This document shows, piece after piece, positions 42,157-51,988 of a DNA stretch of 64,000 nt. The translations under genes were made by a program, and so were the position numbers. Within the stretch, counting starts at the first letter, position 1. Each line of letters opens with the position of its first letter. The stretch is from the NCBI RefSeq assembly GCF_000425425.1, contig NZ_AUDK01000018.1:40983-104982 (forward strand). The letters are read 5' to 3'. The notes beneath the pieces were generated by a model. The model saw nothing but the letters and a program-made list of their open reading frames with translations, was not told the DNA's origin and made no database searches. This DNA is from Flavobacterium daejeonense DSM 17708 (GTDB lineage Bacteria > Bacteroidota > Bacteroidia > Flavobacteriales > Flavobacteriaceae).

Positions 42157-43329
42157 ATGATAAGCGCTGAAATTGAAAATATAATAGTTAAATTTTTAAC
42201 CAAACAAGCTTCTGCTTCGGAGTTGAATGCGTTAGAAAAATGGGTAGCCGAATCGGATAATAAAAAAATATTTAAGGAGTATGTAAAGGTGAATTTTGCA
42301 ATTGAATACAATATGATGGAATTTGATTCTAATAAAGTAATGAGTGAGTTGTTAGAAGCATTTGCTAAAGAACAGAAAGTAAGAAAACTTAAAAAACTAC
42401 GTCAGCTTGTTTATTATGCTGCGGCAGCTGTTGTTTTAGGAGTTGTAGCGACGACCTATTTCTACAGAACCAATTTGGCTGAAACATCTATTGTAGTGTC
42501 TAAAAAAGTAGTGGTCAATAATGGTATAAAAGCCGGAACTGATAAAGCAATGTTAACGCTTGAAGATGGTTCGGTAGTGGTTTTAGAAAAAAATAAGACG
42601 TATAAAAAAGGGAATATAATTAGTAATGGCGAAAAATTAATTTGTAAAAATACCAAGAAGTCTGACGGCGCGGTTGCTTATAACTATTTAACAATACCAA
42701 GAGGAGGGCAATTTAAAATGAGTTTAGCTGACGGAACCCAGGTTTGGCTGAATTCTGAATCTAAGATGAAATTCCCAGTGGCATTTGTAGAAGGCAGTCT
42801 TAGAAAAGTAGAATTAATTTATGGAGAAGCTTTTTTTGAGGTGTCGCCAAGTTCAGAACATAAAGGAGCGAAATTTAAAGTTTTAAATAAAAATCAGGAA
42901 GTAGAGGTTTTAGGAACAGAGTTTAACATCAAGGCTTATCCAAATGAAGATAAAATTTATACCACTTTAGTAGAAGGTAAAGTCACTGTAAGTAACTCCA
43001 ATTCGAAAAAACATTTAATTCCCAATCAGCAATCTGTTATTGATCTTAAAAACGGAGCCATCGCTATTAATGCAATCGATGCTTATAACGAAGTGTTGTG
43101 GACTAAGGGAATTTTTAGTTTTAAAGGAAAAAACTTAAAAGAAATTATGGATGTGATATCGAGATGGTATGATGTTCAGGTGATGTTTCAAAACACAGCA
43201 CTTGAAAAAGTCAAATTTAACGGAGTACTCAGTAAAAACGATAATATAAACGAAATTTTAAAAATTATTAAAAAAACCAATTTTATAAATGACTATGAGA
43301 TAAAAGACCGAACGATTACCTTAAAGTAA
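42157..43329 (+). CDS. FecR-family anti-sigma factor
   Basis: 390 residues. A short cytoplasmic sigma-binding part (about 1-75; NALEKWVAESDNKKIF), a single membrane segment (about 88-106, LVYYAAAAVVLGVVATTYFY) and a periplasmic FecR domain (LTIPRGGQFKMSLADGTQVWLN onward, split) with DUF4974-type C-terminus (GKNLKEIMDVISRWYDVQV). It should hold the divergent ECF sigma inactive until the STN domain of SusC contacts it. Confidence 0.92.
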   Translation: MISAEIENIIVKFLTKQASASELNALEKWVAESDNKKIFKEYVKVNFAIEYNMMEFDSNKVMSELLEAFAKEQKVRKLKKLRQLVYYAAAAVVLGVVATTYFYRTNLAETSIVVSKKVVVNNGIKAGTDKAMLTLEDGSVVVLEKNKTYKKGNIISNGEKLICKNTKKSDGAVAYNYLTIPRGGQFKMSLADGTQVWLNSESKMKFPVAFVEGSLRKVELIYGEAFFEVSPSSEHKGAKFKVLNKNQEVEVLGTEFNIKAYPNEDKIYTTLVEGKVTVSNSNSKKHLIPNQQSVIDLKNGAIAINAIDAYNEVLWTKGIFSFKGKNLKEIMDVISRWYDVQVMFQNTALEKVKFNGVLSKNDNINEILKIIKKTNFINDYEIKDRTITLK

Positions 43330-43342
43330 AAAAAAAAAAAAA

Positions 43343-43383
43343 GGGAAAAAAGTAATACCTGGACAGTACGCTACTTTTTCCCC
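43343..43383 (+). terminator. Hairpin between the anti-sigma and susC genes
   Basis: Stem GGGAAAAAAGTA / TACTTTTTCCCC with one mismatch and a 17-nt loop, preceded by a long A run. It may end the anti-sigma transcript, leaving susC under its own sigma-dependent promoter; its T-run is weak. Confidence 0.5.
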
Positions 43384-43428
43384 ATGAAACTTATTAATTA
43401 ATACTATTAACCAATAATTATCAAATGT

Positions 43429-46400
43429 ATGAAAATTGAAATTACTAACCATTTTTTCTTTTTGAAAAGAAAATTTTTACTAACCAGTATGAAAGCATTT
43501 ATATTGTTTTTTTGTACGACTGCCTTTAGTTTTACTACGGGAAAGGTTTTTACCCAGAATGTGAAAATTATAGTTGACAAAGATAAGACTGTAACTATTG
43601 ATGAAGTCTTTGATTTGCTAAGGCAGCAAACCGATTTTGTATTTATTTACCAAGAGGACATGTTTAAAGATGTTCCTAAAGTAAAACTTAAAAAAGGAAT
43701 TATTAGTGCTAATAAATTATTGACTGAAAACCTGTCGGGGGGAGGTTTTCAATTCGAATTAACCGAAAAAAATAAAATTATTATTACTAAGGCTAAACCC
43801 GAAGAAAAGGTAGAGCAACAACGAATAAAGGTCACGGGAATCATCACCGATTCGAATGGCGCACCGCTTCCGGGAGTAAATATTTTGGAAAAAGGAACTG
43901 CAAACGGCGTGCAATCTGATTTTGACGGAAAATTTTCGATAGATGTTTACAGCTCTAATTCATCTCTTGTGGTTTCTTATATAGGCTATATAAATCAGGA
44001 AATAAAAGTTGGTAATCAAACGAATATTACTGTTAAACTTTTAGATGATTACGCCAAACTAGATGAGGTTGTTGTTATAGGATACGGTACTCAAAAAAAG
44101 TCTGATTTAACAGGTTCAGTAGCTGTAGTTGACGTTTCAGCGGCTAAAAAAACAGTTTCTTATGATGTTGCCAAAATGCTGCAAGGTCAAGCAGCTGGTG
44201 TAACTGTGCAATCATCAGGAGAACCTGGAAGTTTTGTGAATATTAAGATTAGAGGTATTTCGTCTTTTAAGAATAATAATCCATTATTTGTTATTGATGG
44301 TGTAATTGTAGACGAACCATATGATTTTGCTCCTGGAGATATCGAATCCATGCAAGTGCTAAAAGATGCTTCTGCTGCTGCTATTTATGGTGTGCGTGGT
44401 GCTAATGGTGTTGTAATTATTACAACAAAAAAAGGTAAGACTGGTAGAATTGATATTAGATACAAGTCGCTATTTGGTGTACAAAATGTGGGTAAAAAAT
44501 GGTCGTTGACAAATGCTAAACAGTATCAACAAATTACAAGTGCTGCAGAAGTTAATCTTGGGTTGACTATTGCACCGGGTAATGATCCTTCAAGTCCTTC
44601 TTACATAAATAATGTAGATACAAATTGGCAAGATGCTGCTTTTAGAACAGGCACAATTGAAAATCACTCAATTAATTTGAGCGGTGGTTCTGAAGGTCTA
44701 GGATATAGTGTGAACTTGGACTATTTTAAAAATAAAGGATATATAGAGTCTCCTCAAGATTATCAAAGAATTTCTTCTAATATAAACCTTACTGGGAAAA
44801 AGGACAAAATTAGTTATGGTTCTAAAATAGCATTTACTCAATCAAACAAAGGGTCTTTTAATGAGTATAACGCAGGTCAGTCACCTATTAGTGATTTGTT
44901 AGGAGCAATACCTACTATGCCTGTTTATGATGCTAATCGTTTAGGCGGTTATGGTGGGACTGATAATGGTACTCAAAGAGCTATATCTATGAACGTCATT
45001 GGATTTAATAACTTGATAGAAAATACAACTAAACGAAATCATTTTTTAGGAAATCTTTGGGCTCAAGTAGAATTACTAAAAGGTTTAAAGTATAAAATTA
45101 GTGGAAGTTTTGACAGAGTTGATGTTCAAAATAGAAGATTTGAACCTCAAAGTGATTTAGGGTGGTATTATGTTACGGAATTTGCAGAATCAAATTTAAA
45201 TGTTTCAAGTTCAAATTTATCTAAAACAATTTTAGATAATTTACTTACTTATGATCTATCAGTTGGTAAGCATAAATTTGATGCTTTAGTGGGGTACGTA
45301 CAACAAAGAACTGATTTCTATAATCTTTGGTCTAGAGGAAAAGGATATGATGCAAATACTATTAGACAAATACAGTATGCTGGGGAATTAAATAGTATTT
45401 CTTCAGGAGAATACAAGTCGGTTGAAACTCAGTTATCATATATAGGTAGGTTGAACTATAATTATAATGATTTGTATTTTATTACGGGTAATTTCAGACA
45501 AGACAGGTCTTCTAAATTTGCCCCTGAAAATAATACGGGTAATTTTTATGGAATTTCTGGAGCTTGGAAAATTAGTAATGAAGAATTTTTAAAATTACCT
45601 AAATGGGTTAGTAATATAAAATTACGTGGAGGCTATGGTGAGCTAGGAAACAATACAATTGGTTTGTATGCTTATGCTTCAACAATTAATAGTTTTGCGG
45701 CATATAATTTTAATAATCAAATCGCAAATGGAACTACATCAGTGAGAACAACAGATCCAAATATTAGCTGGGAAACTACAGCGTCTACAAATGTTGCTTT
45801 AGATTTAGGTTTATTTGATGATAAACTGCAATTTACAGGAGAATATTATATTAAAAAGTCTAATGATTTACTTATGAATTTTCCTATACCGTATTCTACA
45901 GGTTCTATTTCGTATAATGGTGGTGGTTTTGCTGATCCAGATATTGAAACTAATGCTGCTTCTGTTCAAAATAAAGGTCTAGAATTTTCGGTTTCTTATA
46001 GAAATAATGATCATGCCTTTAAGTATAATATTTCAGCAAATGTAGGAACATTAAAAAATAAAGTACTTAGTTTAGGGACAACTGATTTACCAATTCCAGG
46101 TGCTGCTTCTAGGACAGCTGTAGGTCATTCAGTTGGTGAGCTTTATGCTTATCAAACAGATGGGATATTTCAATCTACAGATGAAATTGCAGCTTCTCCA
46201 TCACAAACTAACGCAGGAGTTGGAGATATCAAGTTTAAAGATCAATTAACTGTTGATACTAACGGTGATGGTGTTATGGATACAGCAGATGGGATTATTA
46301 ATGATAAAGATAGAGTTTACCAAGGAGTAACAATACCTAAATATAGTTTTGGTTTCAACTTTAGTTGTAATTATAAAAATTGGGATATGTCTATGTTTTT

Positions 46401-46824
46401 TCAAGGTGCAGGAGGAAACAAAGTTTTCAATGGGATGTATCGTAACTTAATGGCTGGGGATTATGGGAACCATAGTACTGATGAATTAAATTATTGGACT
46501 CCAACCAATACTAATACTAATGTACCTAGACCTATTATCGGTGACCCTAATGGAAATAGAAGAGATTCTAATCGATTTATAGAAAATGGAGATTATCTAA
46601 AGTTCCAAAATTTAGAGATTGGTTATGAAATACCTCTAAAAAATATTATTGCTATACAAAAAGCGAGAGTATATTTAAACGGACAAAATTTGTACACCTT
46701 TACTAAATACAGAGGTTATGATGCTGATTTTAATAGTAATGATGGATTATTGTCAAGAGGTTACGATGGAGGTTCATTCCCGAATCCTCGAACTCTATCT
46801 TTAGGTGTTCAAGTTGACTTTTAA
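43429..46824 (+). CDS. susC: SusC/RagA TonB-dependent receptor with STN signalling domain
   Basis: 1131 residues, outer-membrane importer of oligosaccharides, here probably arabinan fragments. Signal peptide region (MKAFILFFCTTAFSF, internal Met at 43489 is an alternative start), then the STN domain (about 40-115, VTIDEVFDLLRQQTDFVFIY), a carboxypeptidase-regulatory-like domain (about 125-210, GAPLPGVNILEKGTANGVQS), the plug with VVIGYGTQKKSDLTGSV, and a long barrel ending in NPRTLSLGVQVDF. The STN domain marks it as part of a trans-envelope signalling loop with the FecR/ECF pair just upstream. susD follows. Confidence 0.95.
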   Translation: MKIEITNHFFFLKRKFLLTSMKAFILFFCTTAFSFTTGKVFTQNVKIIVDKDKTVTIDEVFDLLRQQTDFVFIYQEDMFKDVPKVKLKKGIISANKLLTENLSGGGFQFELTEKNKIIITKAKPEEKVEQQRIKVTGIITDSNGAPLPGVNILEKGTANGVQSDFDGKFSIDVYSSNSSLVVSYIGYINQEIKVGNQTNITVKLLDDYAKLDEVVVIGYGTQKKSDLTGSVAVVDVSAAKKTVSYDVAKMLQGQAAGVTVQSSGEPGSFVNIKIRGISSFKNNNPLFVIDGVIVDEPYDFAPGDIESMQVLKDASAAAIYGVRGANGVVIITTKKGKTGRIDIRYKSLFGVQNVGKKWSLTNAKQYQQITSAAEVNLGLTIAPGNDPSSPSYINNVDTNWQDAAFRTGTIENHSINLSGGSEGLGYSVNLDYFKNKGYIESPQDYQRISSNINLTGKKDKISYGSKIAFTQSNKGSFNEYNAGQSPISDLLGAIPTMPVYDANRLGGYGGTDNGTQRAISMNVIGFNNLIENTTKRNHFLGNLWAQVELLKGLKYKISGSFDRVDVQNRRFEPQSDLGWYYVTEFAESNLNVSSSNLSKTILDNLLTYDLSVGKHKFDALVGYVQQRTDFYNLWSRGKGYDANTIRQIQYAGELNSISSGEYKSVETQLSYIGRLNYNYNDLYFITGNFRQDRSSKFAPENNTGNFYGISGAWKISNEEFLKLPKWVSNIKLRGGYGELGNNTIGLYAYASTINSFAAYNFNNQIANGTTSVRTTDPNISWETTASTNVALDLGLFDDKLQFTGEYYIKKSNDLLMNFPIPYSTGSISYNGGGFADPDIETNAASVQNKGLEFSVSYRNNDHAFKYNISANVGTLKNKVLSLGTTDLPIPGAASRTAVGHSVGELYAYQTDGIFQSTDEIAASPSQTNAGVGDIKFKDQLTVDTNGDGVMDTADGIINDKDRVYQGVTIPKYSFGFNFSCNYKNWDMSMFFQGAGGNKVFNGMYRNLMAGDYGNHSTDELNYWTPTNTNTNVPRPIIGDPNGNRRDSNRFIENGDYLKFQNLEIGYEIPLKNIIAIQKARVYLNGQNLYTFTKYRGYDADFNSNDGLLSRGYDGGSFPNPRTLSLGVQVDF

Positions 46825-46848
46825 TATTGATTTTTAAATTATTAAACC

Positions 46849-48435
46849 ATGAAATATAAAAATTTTAAATATATAACTTTGTTTTTATTGTTAGCTGCAA
46901 TTACAGTTAGCTGTGTACAAGATGAAGATTTGATTCAAGTTAATCCAAATGAAAGTTCATCAGAATCATTTTGGAAAACAGATGCAGATGCAATTAAAGG
47001 CTTGAATGCCGCTTATAGTAGTTTACTTAATGAAGGAACCTATATGAGAAGTTCTCCATTATTGCTAGACTTAAAAGGGGATGATACACGTAGTAATAGT
47101 CCATGGGGATCTATGAAGAATGTAGGTTATTTTAACTCTAATGTTACTGATCCAGCTATTTATGGTTGGGCATATAGAGAATATTATCAAGGAATTAACA
47201 GATGTAATCAAGTTATACTTAAGGTTCCTAGTATTGTTTTCACTGATAGTAATTTAAAGGATAGAATATTAGGACAAGCTTATTTTTTAAGAGGTTTGTA
47301 TTTGTTCCATGCGGTTAATATGTTCAAAAGTGTTCCAATCCCTTTGGATTTGTCTGTTTATCATCCACAAAAAACGCAAGCAGAAGGATGGGCACAAGTA
47401 ATTAGTGATTTTAAAATGGCAGCTGATTTATTACCTTCTTCTTATGCAAATCTTACAGGTATAGACACTAAAGACTTAAATGGTAATCCAATAAAAGGAC
47501 GTGCAACTAAAGGAGCTGCATTAGGTTATTTAGGTAAAGCCTATTTGTTTACCAAAGATTTTGATAATGCTAAAATTACATTTAAACAAGTTATCGATTT
47601 AGGCGTATATTCTTTAGTGTCAAATTATGGAGATAATTTTTCTGATTCAAATGAAAATAATGCTGAATCTTTATTCGAAGTACAATTTAGTAGAGCAGCA
47701 GGTGGAGTAGGATTAAGTTGGGGGGGAATACCTGCATCTGATTGGGGTAAAACTTCAGCAAGAGCCATTACATATGGAGCAAGAGCTTTTGGATTTACAG
47801 ATGTGCAGCCAACTTTTACTTTGTTTAATGAGTTTCAAGTAGAGAAAACTAAAACAGGTGCTTTAGATCCTCGATTGGATGCTACAATTTATTATAAAAA
47901 ACCAGGTGGAGCGACTCCAATTTATCAAACTACATTTGAGCTTCAATATCAAAATTCTCCTGCTGACTTAAATGATATATATTGTAAAAAATATGAAAAT
48001 GGTGGAGGTGCTTTTTCAAACGAATATGATTGGCGTTCTGGTATCAATGAACGTCTATTGCGTTATGCCGATATATTGTTAATGTATGCAGAATGTCTAA
48101 ATGAAACTGGTAACACTTCAGGTGCTTATACATATATTCAAATGGTTAGAGATCGTGCTAATTTACCAGATTTAGCTGTTGTTAAGCCAAGTATGAATCA
48201 GGCGCAAATGCGTGATCAAATAGGTCATGAACGTTTCTTAGAATTTGCTTTGGAAGGACATCGTTTTGATGATATTCGTCGCTGGGGATGGTTGCAGGAT
48301 CCGGTTAAATTGGCTTGGTTAAAATCGAGAGATGTTGAATTTAATTCTTATACAACAGGAAGAGAGTTTTTCCCAATTCCACAATTAGAAATTGATACAA
48401 ATAAATTTCCTTTTACCCAAAATGAGGGATATTAG
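46849..48435 (+). CDS. susD: SusD/RagB outer-membrane lipoprotein
   Basis: 528 residues. Lipoprotein signal (MKYKNFKYITLFLLLAAITVSC) with Cys22. TPR-like helices and the family C-terminal motifs (RLLRYADILLMYAECLNETG, ERFLEFALEGHRFDDIRRW) are present. It caps SusC and binds the arabino-oligosaccharide. It starts 24 bp after susC. Confidence 0.95.
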   Translation: MKYKNFKYITLFLLLAAITVSCVQDEDLIQVNPNESSSESFWKTDADAIKGLNAAYSSLLNEGTYMRSSPLLLDLKGDDTRSNSPWGSMKNVGYFNSNVTDPAIYGWAYREYYQGINRCNQVILKVPSIVFTDSNLKDRILGQAYFLRGLYLFHAVNMFKSVPIPLDLSVYHPQKTQAEGWAQVISDFKMAADLLPSSYANLTGIDTKDLNGNPIKGRATKGAALGYLGKAYLFTKDFDNAKITFKQVIDLGVYSLVSNYGDNFSDSNENNAESLFEVQFSRAAGGVGLSWGGIPASDWGKTSARAITYGARAFGFTDVQPTFTLFNEFQVEKTKTGALDPRLDATIYYKKPGGATPIYQTTFELQYQNSPADLNDIYCKKYENGGGAFSNEYDWRSGINERLLRYADILLMYAECLNETGNTSGAYTYIQMVRDRANLPDLAVVKPSMNQAQMRDQIGHERFLEFALEGHRFDDIRRWGWLQDPVKLAWLKSRDVEFNSYTTGREFFPIPQLEIDTNKFPFTQNEGY

Positions 48436-48461
48436 AGTTTAGTGTATGTTGTTTTTTTATT

Positions 48462-48497
48462 CCATAATGGTAAGCTTTTTGAAGTTTACCATTGTGG
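48462..48497 (+). terminator. Hairpin after susD
   Basis: Stem CCATAATGGTAA / TTTACCATTGTGG with one G-U pair and an 11-nt loop; only a short T-run follows. It may be a partial terminator or attenuator before the GH43 gene 190 bp downstream. Confidence 0.5.
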
Positions 48498-48687
48498 TAT
48501 TTTAACCTAAAAACCATATAAAAACACCATAATTACACTTTTGATTTTCAAAAGCGATATCTAAATCATTCCAATTCTAAATGCAATAGCACTTATGGAA
48601 TTCTAATGCCTTAAAATAATTAAAAAAAACAGCAATGCAATTCCTCTTTTCTCGGTAAAGTTGAAAAGAAAATTAAAAAAGAAAGAA

Positions 48688-50289
48688 ATGAGAAAATCAA
48701 ATTTCATATTAAGAATAGCTTCTTATTTTGGGCTTATTTTAGTTGTACTTATCGCGGTAAGTTGCTCAAAAGACGATGCTGCAACAGATGAAACTATTCC
48801 ACCAGTAGTTACTCCTAGTTTTTCAGGACCTACTTATGCGGATAACTATTCCTCAATTGCTTCTTGGAATACTAGATCGCAATGGAATTTAGCTAATGTT
48901 CATGATCCTTCTGTGGAAAAATCTGGCGACTACTATTATATGTATCAAACGGATGCTTCTTATGGAAATGCTCATGACGGACATGGACATTTTTTTTACC
49001 GTCGTTCTAAAGATTTGGTCAATTGGGAATTTATGGGGTCTACTATGACTACAGCTCCGGCTTGGGTTAAGGATTCCTTAAATAACAAAAGAGCGCGTAT
49101 GAATCCTGCATTGCCTCCTATTGCTAACCCAAATTATGGATATTGGGCACCTTGTGTTCGAAAAGTAGGAAATAAATACCGTATGTATTACAGTATTGTG
49201 GTAGATAATCCCATTGTTGGTACTGATTTTAATACCTCGTGGTCAGAAAGAGCTTTTATTGGTTTAGCTGAAACAGATGACTTAGCTTCTAATGTTTGGA
49301 CAGATAAAGGTATGGTTGTATGCTCTGAACCGGACGGTGTAAAGCCGTATTCTTATACGGGTACCAGAAATTGGGAGGATGCTTATTTTAAATACAATGC
49401 CATTGATCCTAGTTTTATAGAAACACCGGAAGGGGATCAATATTTGATTTATGGTTCCTGGCACTCCGGAATAGTTGCTGTTAAATTAGATCCAACAACT
49501 GGTAAGCCATTTCAATTAAAAACTTTGGCAGATTATGGTACCCGAATTGCAACCCGAAATGCTTCCAGTCGTTGGCAGGCTTCGGAAGGCGCTGAAATCA
49601 TTTATAATCCGGATACCCAATATTATTATTTGTTTATGGCTTATGATGAGTTGTCCGTTGCTTATAATACCCGAGTTGCCCGATCCAGAAATATAACCGG
49701 ACCTTATTATGGAATTAATGGTGCTAATGTAACTAACGGTGCCGATTGTTGGCCAATGTTGACACACCCTTATAGTTTTAATAATCATACCGGATGGGTG
49801 GGGATTTCACATTGTGCTATTTTTCAAAATCCGGATACCAAGCAATGGTATTACTCTTCTCAAGGACGTTTACCGGAAGGTGTTCCGGGAATTGCGGTTT
49901 CTAATGCCATAATGATGGGACATGTGAGAGCTATAAAATGGACAGATGATGGCTGGCCTGTTATTGATCCGGAACGTTATGCCGCAGTACCGGAAACTAC
50001 TATTACTGATGCATCTTTCATCGGGGAGTGGGAGCAAATTACAATGAACTACCAATATCAAACTATTCAAAAATCGGTTAGGATATACTTAACTGCGGAT
50101 AAAAAAGTTAGTGGGGCTATTACGGGAACCTGGTCTTATGATAGTACCAATAAAACTTTAACGGTTAATGGTGTTAAATGTAAGGTAAGTGATGCCTGGG
50201 ATTGGGAATCTTCAACCAGAAAAGTAACAGTCACCTATTCCGGACTTACTGCAGATGGAAGACCTGTTTGGGGTAAAAAAGTAAATTAA
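48688..50289 (+). CDS. GH43 endo-arabinanase-like lipoprotein
   Basis: 533 residues from the ATG at 48688 (the upstream TTG frame starts at 48661). Lipobox LIAVSC with the acylated Cys near 27. Five-bladed propeller of GH43 with catalytic acids in NVHDPSVEKSG (base), YNAIDPSFIETPEG (pKa modulator) and QASEGAEIIYNP (acid), typical of endo-1,5-alpha-L-arabinanases. An additional C-terminal part of about 90 residues (IGEWEQITMNYQYQ) follows, as in family members. Anchored at the cell surface or periplasm, it would cut the arabinan backbone. A terminator follows. Confidence 0.88.
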   Translation: MRKSNFILRIASYFGLILVVLIAVSCSKDDAATDETIPPVVTPSFSGPTYADNYSSIASWNTRSQWNLANVHDPSVEKSGDYYYMYQTDASYGNAHDGHGHFFYRRSKDLVNWEFMGSTMTTAPAWVKDSLNNKRARMNPALPPIANPNYGYWAPCVRKVGNKYRMYYSIVVDNPIVGTDFNTSWSERAFIGLAETDDLASNVWTDKGMVVCSEPDGVKPYSYTGTRNWEDAYFKYNAIDPSFIETPEGDQYLIYGSWHSGIVAVKLDPTTGKPFQLKTLADYGTRIATRNASSRWQASEGAEIIYNPDTQYYYLFMAYDELSVAYNTRVARSRNITGPYYGINGANVTNGADCWPMLTHPYSFNNHTGWVGISHCAIFQNPDTKQWYYSSQGRLPEGVPGIAVSNAIMMGHVRAIKWTDDGWPVIDPERYAAVPETTITDASFIGEWEQITMNYQYQTIQKSVRIYLTADKKVSGAITGTWSYDSTNKTLTVNGVKCKVSDAWDWESSTRKVTVTYSGLTADGRPVWGKKVN

Positions 50290-50297
50290 AAAGCATG

Positions 50298-50325
50298 AAC
50301 CCTTTCCATTTAAGAAAGGGTTTTT
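50298..50325 (+). terminator. Terminator after the first GH43 gene
   Basis: Stem AACCCTTTC / GAAAGGGTT with a 7-nt loop and TTTTTG tail. It separates the susCD-GH43 unit from the next promoter. Confidence 0.8.
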
Positions 50326-50379
50326 GTCAAAATACAAGCAAGACTTATTTTTAGTTTGTTTTAATCCTTTTATTTTACC

Positions 50380-50406
50380 TATATTTACAAATGTTAAACA
50401 TACACT
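50380..50406 (+). promoter_or_regulatory. Promoter and candidate AraR site before the GH51 gene
   Basis: TATATTTA at 50380-50387 is a one-mismatch -7 box. AATGT-N7-ACACT at 50390-50406 matches the AraR core in nine of ten half-site positions and would cover the transcription start, which suits repression. Confidence 0.45.
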
Positions 50407-50433
50407 TATAACCAATCAAAAATGTTAATCAGA

Positions 50434-51981
50434 ATGAAAAAAAATCTGTTCTTATTGTTGGCTTTTACTTTTTGTGGCCAACTTGCTTTTTCACAAAAAG
50501 AAACTACAACGCTGAGTATAAACAAAGCGGAAAAACCTGTTACTATTAACAAAAATATTTATGGTCACTTTGCAGAGCATTTAGGGAGATGTATCTACGG
50601 AGGTTTTTTTGTGGGAGATACTTCTAAAATTCCAAATACTAATGGAGTTCGAAATGATATTATTGCGGCTTTGAAAGAATTAAAAATTCCAAATCTAAGA
50701 TGGCCTGGAGGATGTTTTGCCGATACCTATCACTGGAAAGACGGTATTGGTCCAAAAGAAAATCGTCCAACGATTGTTAATCAATGGTGGGGAGGCGTAA
50801 CGGAAGATAACAGTTTTGGAACCCATGATTTTTTAAATTTATGTGAAGTTTTGGGTGCGGAACCTTATTTGGCTGGAAATATTGGAAGCGGTACGGTTCA
50901 GGAATTGGCAGACTGGGTTCAATATGTAAACTTTGGCGGGAAAAGCCCGATGAGTGATTTGCGTATCAAAAACGGTAGAAAAGAACCTTGGAAAGTAAAA
51001 TTCTGGGGAGTAGGAAACGAAGCCTGGGGATGTGGTGGAAATATGACTGCCGAATATTATGCTGGAGAATACCGTAAATATGCCACTTTTATGTCGGATT
51101 GGGAAAATACAGGTGGAATTACTCGTATTGCATCCGGATCAAATGGTGCCGATTATAATTGGACAGAAGTTTTGATGAAAAATATTCCAACGAACATGTT
51201 AGGCGGACTTGGAGTACACCATTATGCTGTAATTAATTGGAACAAAAAAGGAGATGCTGTAGATTATACAGAAAATCAATATTTTGAAACCATGAAATCG
51301 GCGTTAAAAATGGAAGAATTGGTTACTAAACACGCCACTATTATGGATAAATATGATCCTGCTAAAAAAGTAACTATGGCTGTGGATGAATGGGGTGGCT
51401 GGTATGAAGTGGAAAAAGGAACTAATCCAGGATTTTTGTATCAACAAAATACCATGCGTGATGCTATGATTGCAGGTACAACCTTGAATACTTTTAACAA
51501 TCATGCCGACAGAGTGCGTATGGCTAACTTAGCACAATGTGTTAATGTGTTACAAGCGGTAATTTTGACGGATAAGGCAAAAATGATTTTGACGCCTACG
51601 TATCATGTTATTAAAATGTATCGTGTGCATCAGGATGCCGAGTTGTTACCAGTAGATTTTAAATCTCCAGACTATACTTTGGATGGAAAATCACTTCCTG
51701 CAGTTTCTGCTTCGGCTTCAAAAGACAAAAGTGGGTTAGTGCATATTTCATTGGTAAATATTGATGCTAAAAAGGAAAATAAAATTGAGATTGATTTGGC
51801 TGAACTTGGATTGAAAAATTTCACCGGAACAATTTTGACTTCTAAAAAATTACAGGACTACAATTCCTTTGATAAACCAAATGCAATTGAACCAAAAGAA
51901 TTCAAAGCTTTTAAAAATGCCAAAGGAAAATTAGAAATTACTTTACCTGCATTTTCAGTTGTAATGTTAGAAGCTAAATAA
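50434..51981 (+). CDS. abfA: GH51 alpha-L-arabinofuranosidase
   Basis: 515 residues from the ATG at 50434; another ATG lies at 50422 and cannot be excluded. Signal peptide (MKKNLFLLLAFTFCGQLAFS). Catalytic acid/base in GVGNEAWGCG (Glu near 195) and nucleophile in AVDEWGGWYE (Glu near 318) are intact. It removes arabinofuranosyl side groups from arabinan or oligosaccharides in the periplasm. First gene of the second transcription unit of the locus. Confidence 0.93.
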   Translation: MKKNLFLLLAFTFCGQLAFSQKETTTLSINKAEKPVTINKNIYGHFAEHLGRCIYGGFFVGDTSKIPNTNGVRNDIIAALKELKIPNLRWPGGCFADTYHWKDGIGPKENRPTIVNQWWGGVTEDNSFGTHDFLNLCEVLGAEPYLAGNIGSGTVQELADWVQYVNFGGKSPMSDLRIKNGRKEPWKVKFWGVGNEAWGCGGNMTAEYYAGEYRKYATFMSDWENTGGITRIASGSNGADYNWTEVLMKNIPTNMLGGLGVHHYAVINWNKKGDAVDYTENQYFETMKSALKMEELVTKHATIMDKYDPAKKVTMAVDEWGGWYEVEKGTNPGFLYQQNTMRDAMIAGTTLNTFNNHADRVRMANLAQCVNVLQAVILTDKAKMILTPTYHVIKMYRVHQDAELLPVDFKSPDYTLDGKSLPAVSASASKDKSGLVHISLVNIDAKKENKIEIDLAELGLKNFTGTILTSKKLQDYNSFDKPNAIEPKEFKAFKNAKGKLEITLPAFSVVMLEAK

Positions 51982-51988
51982 AATCATA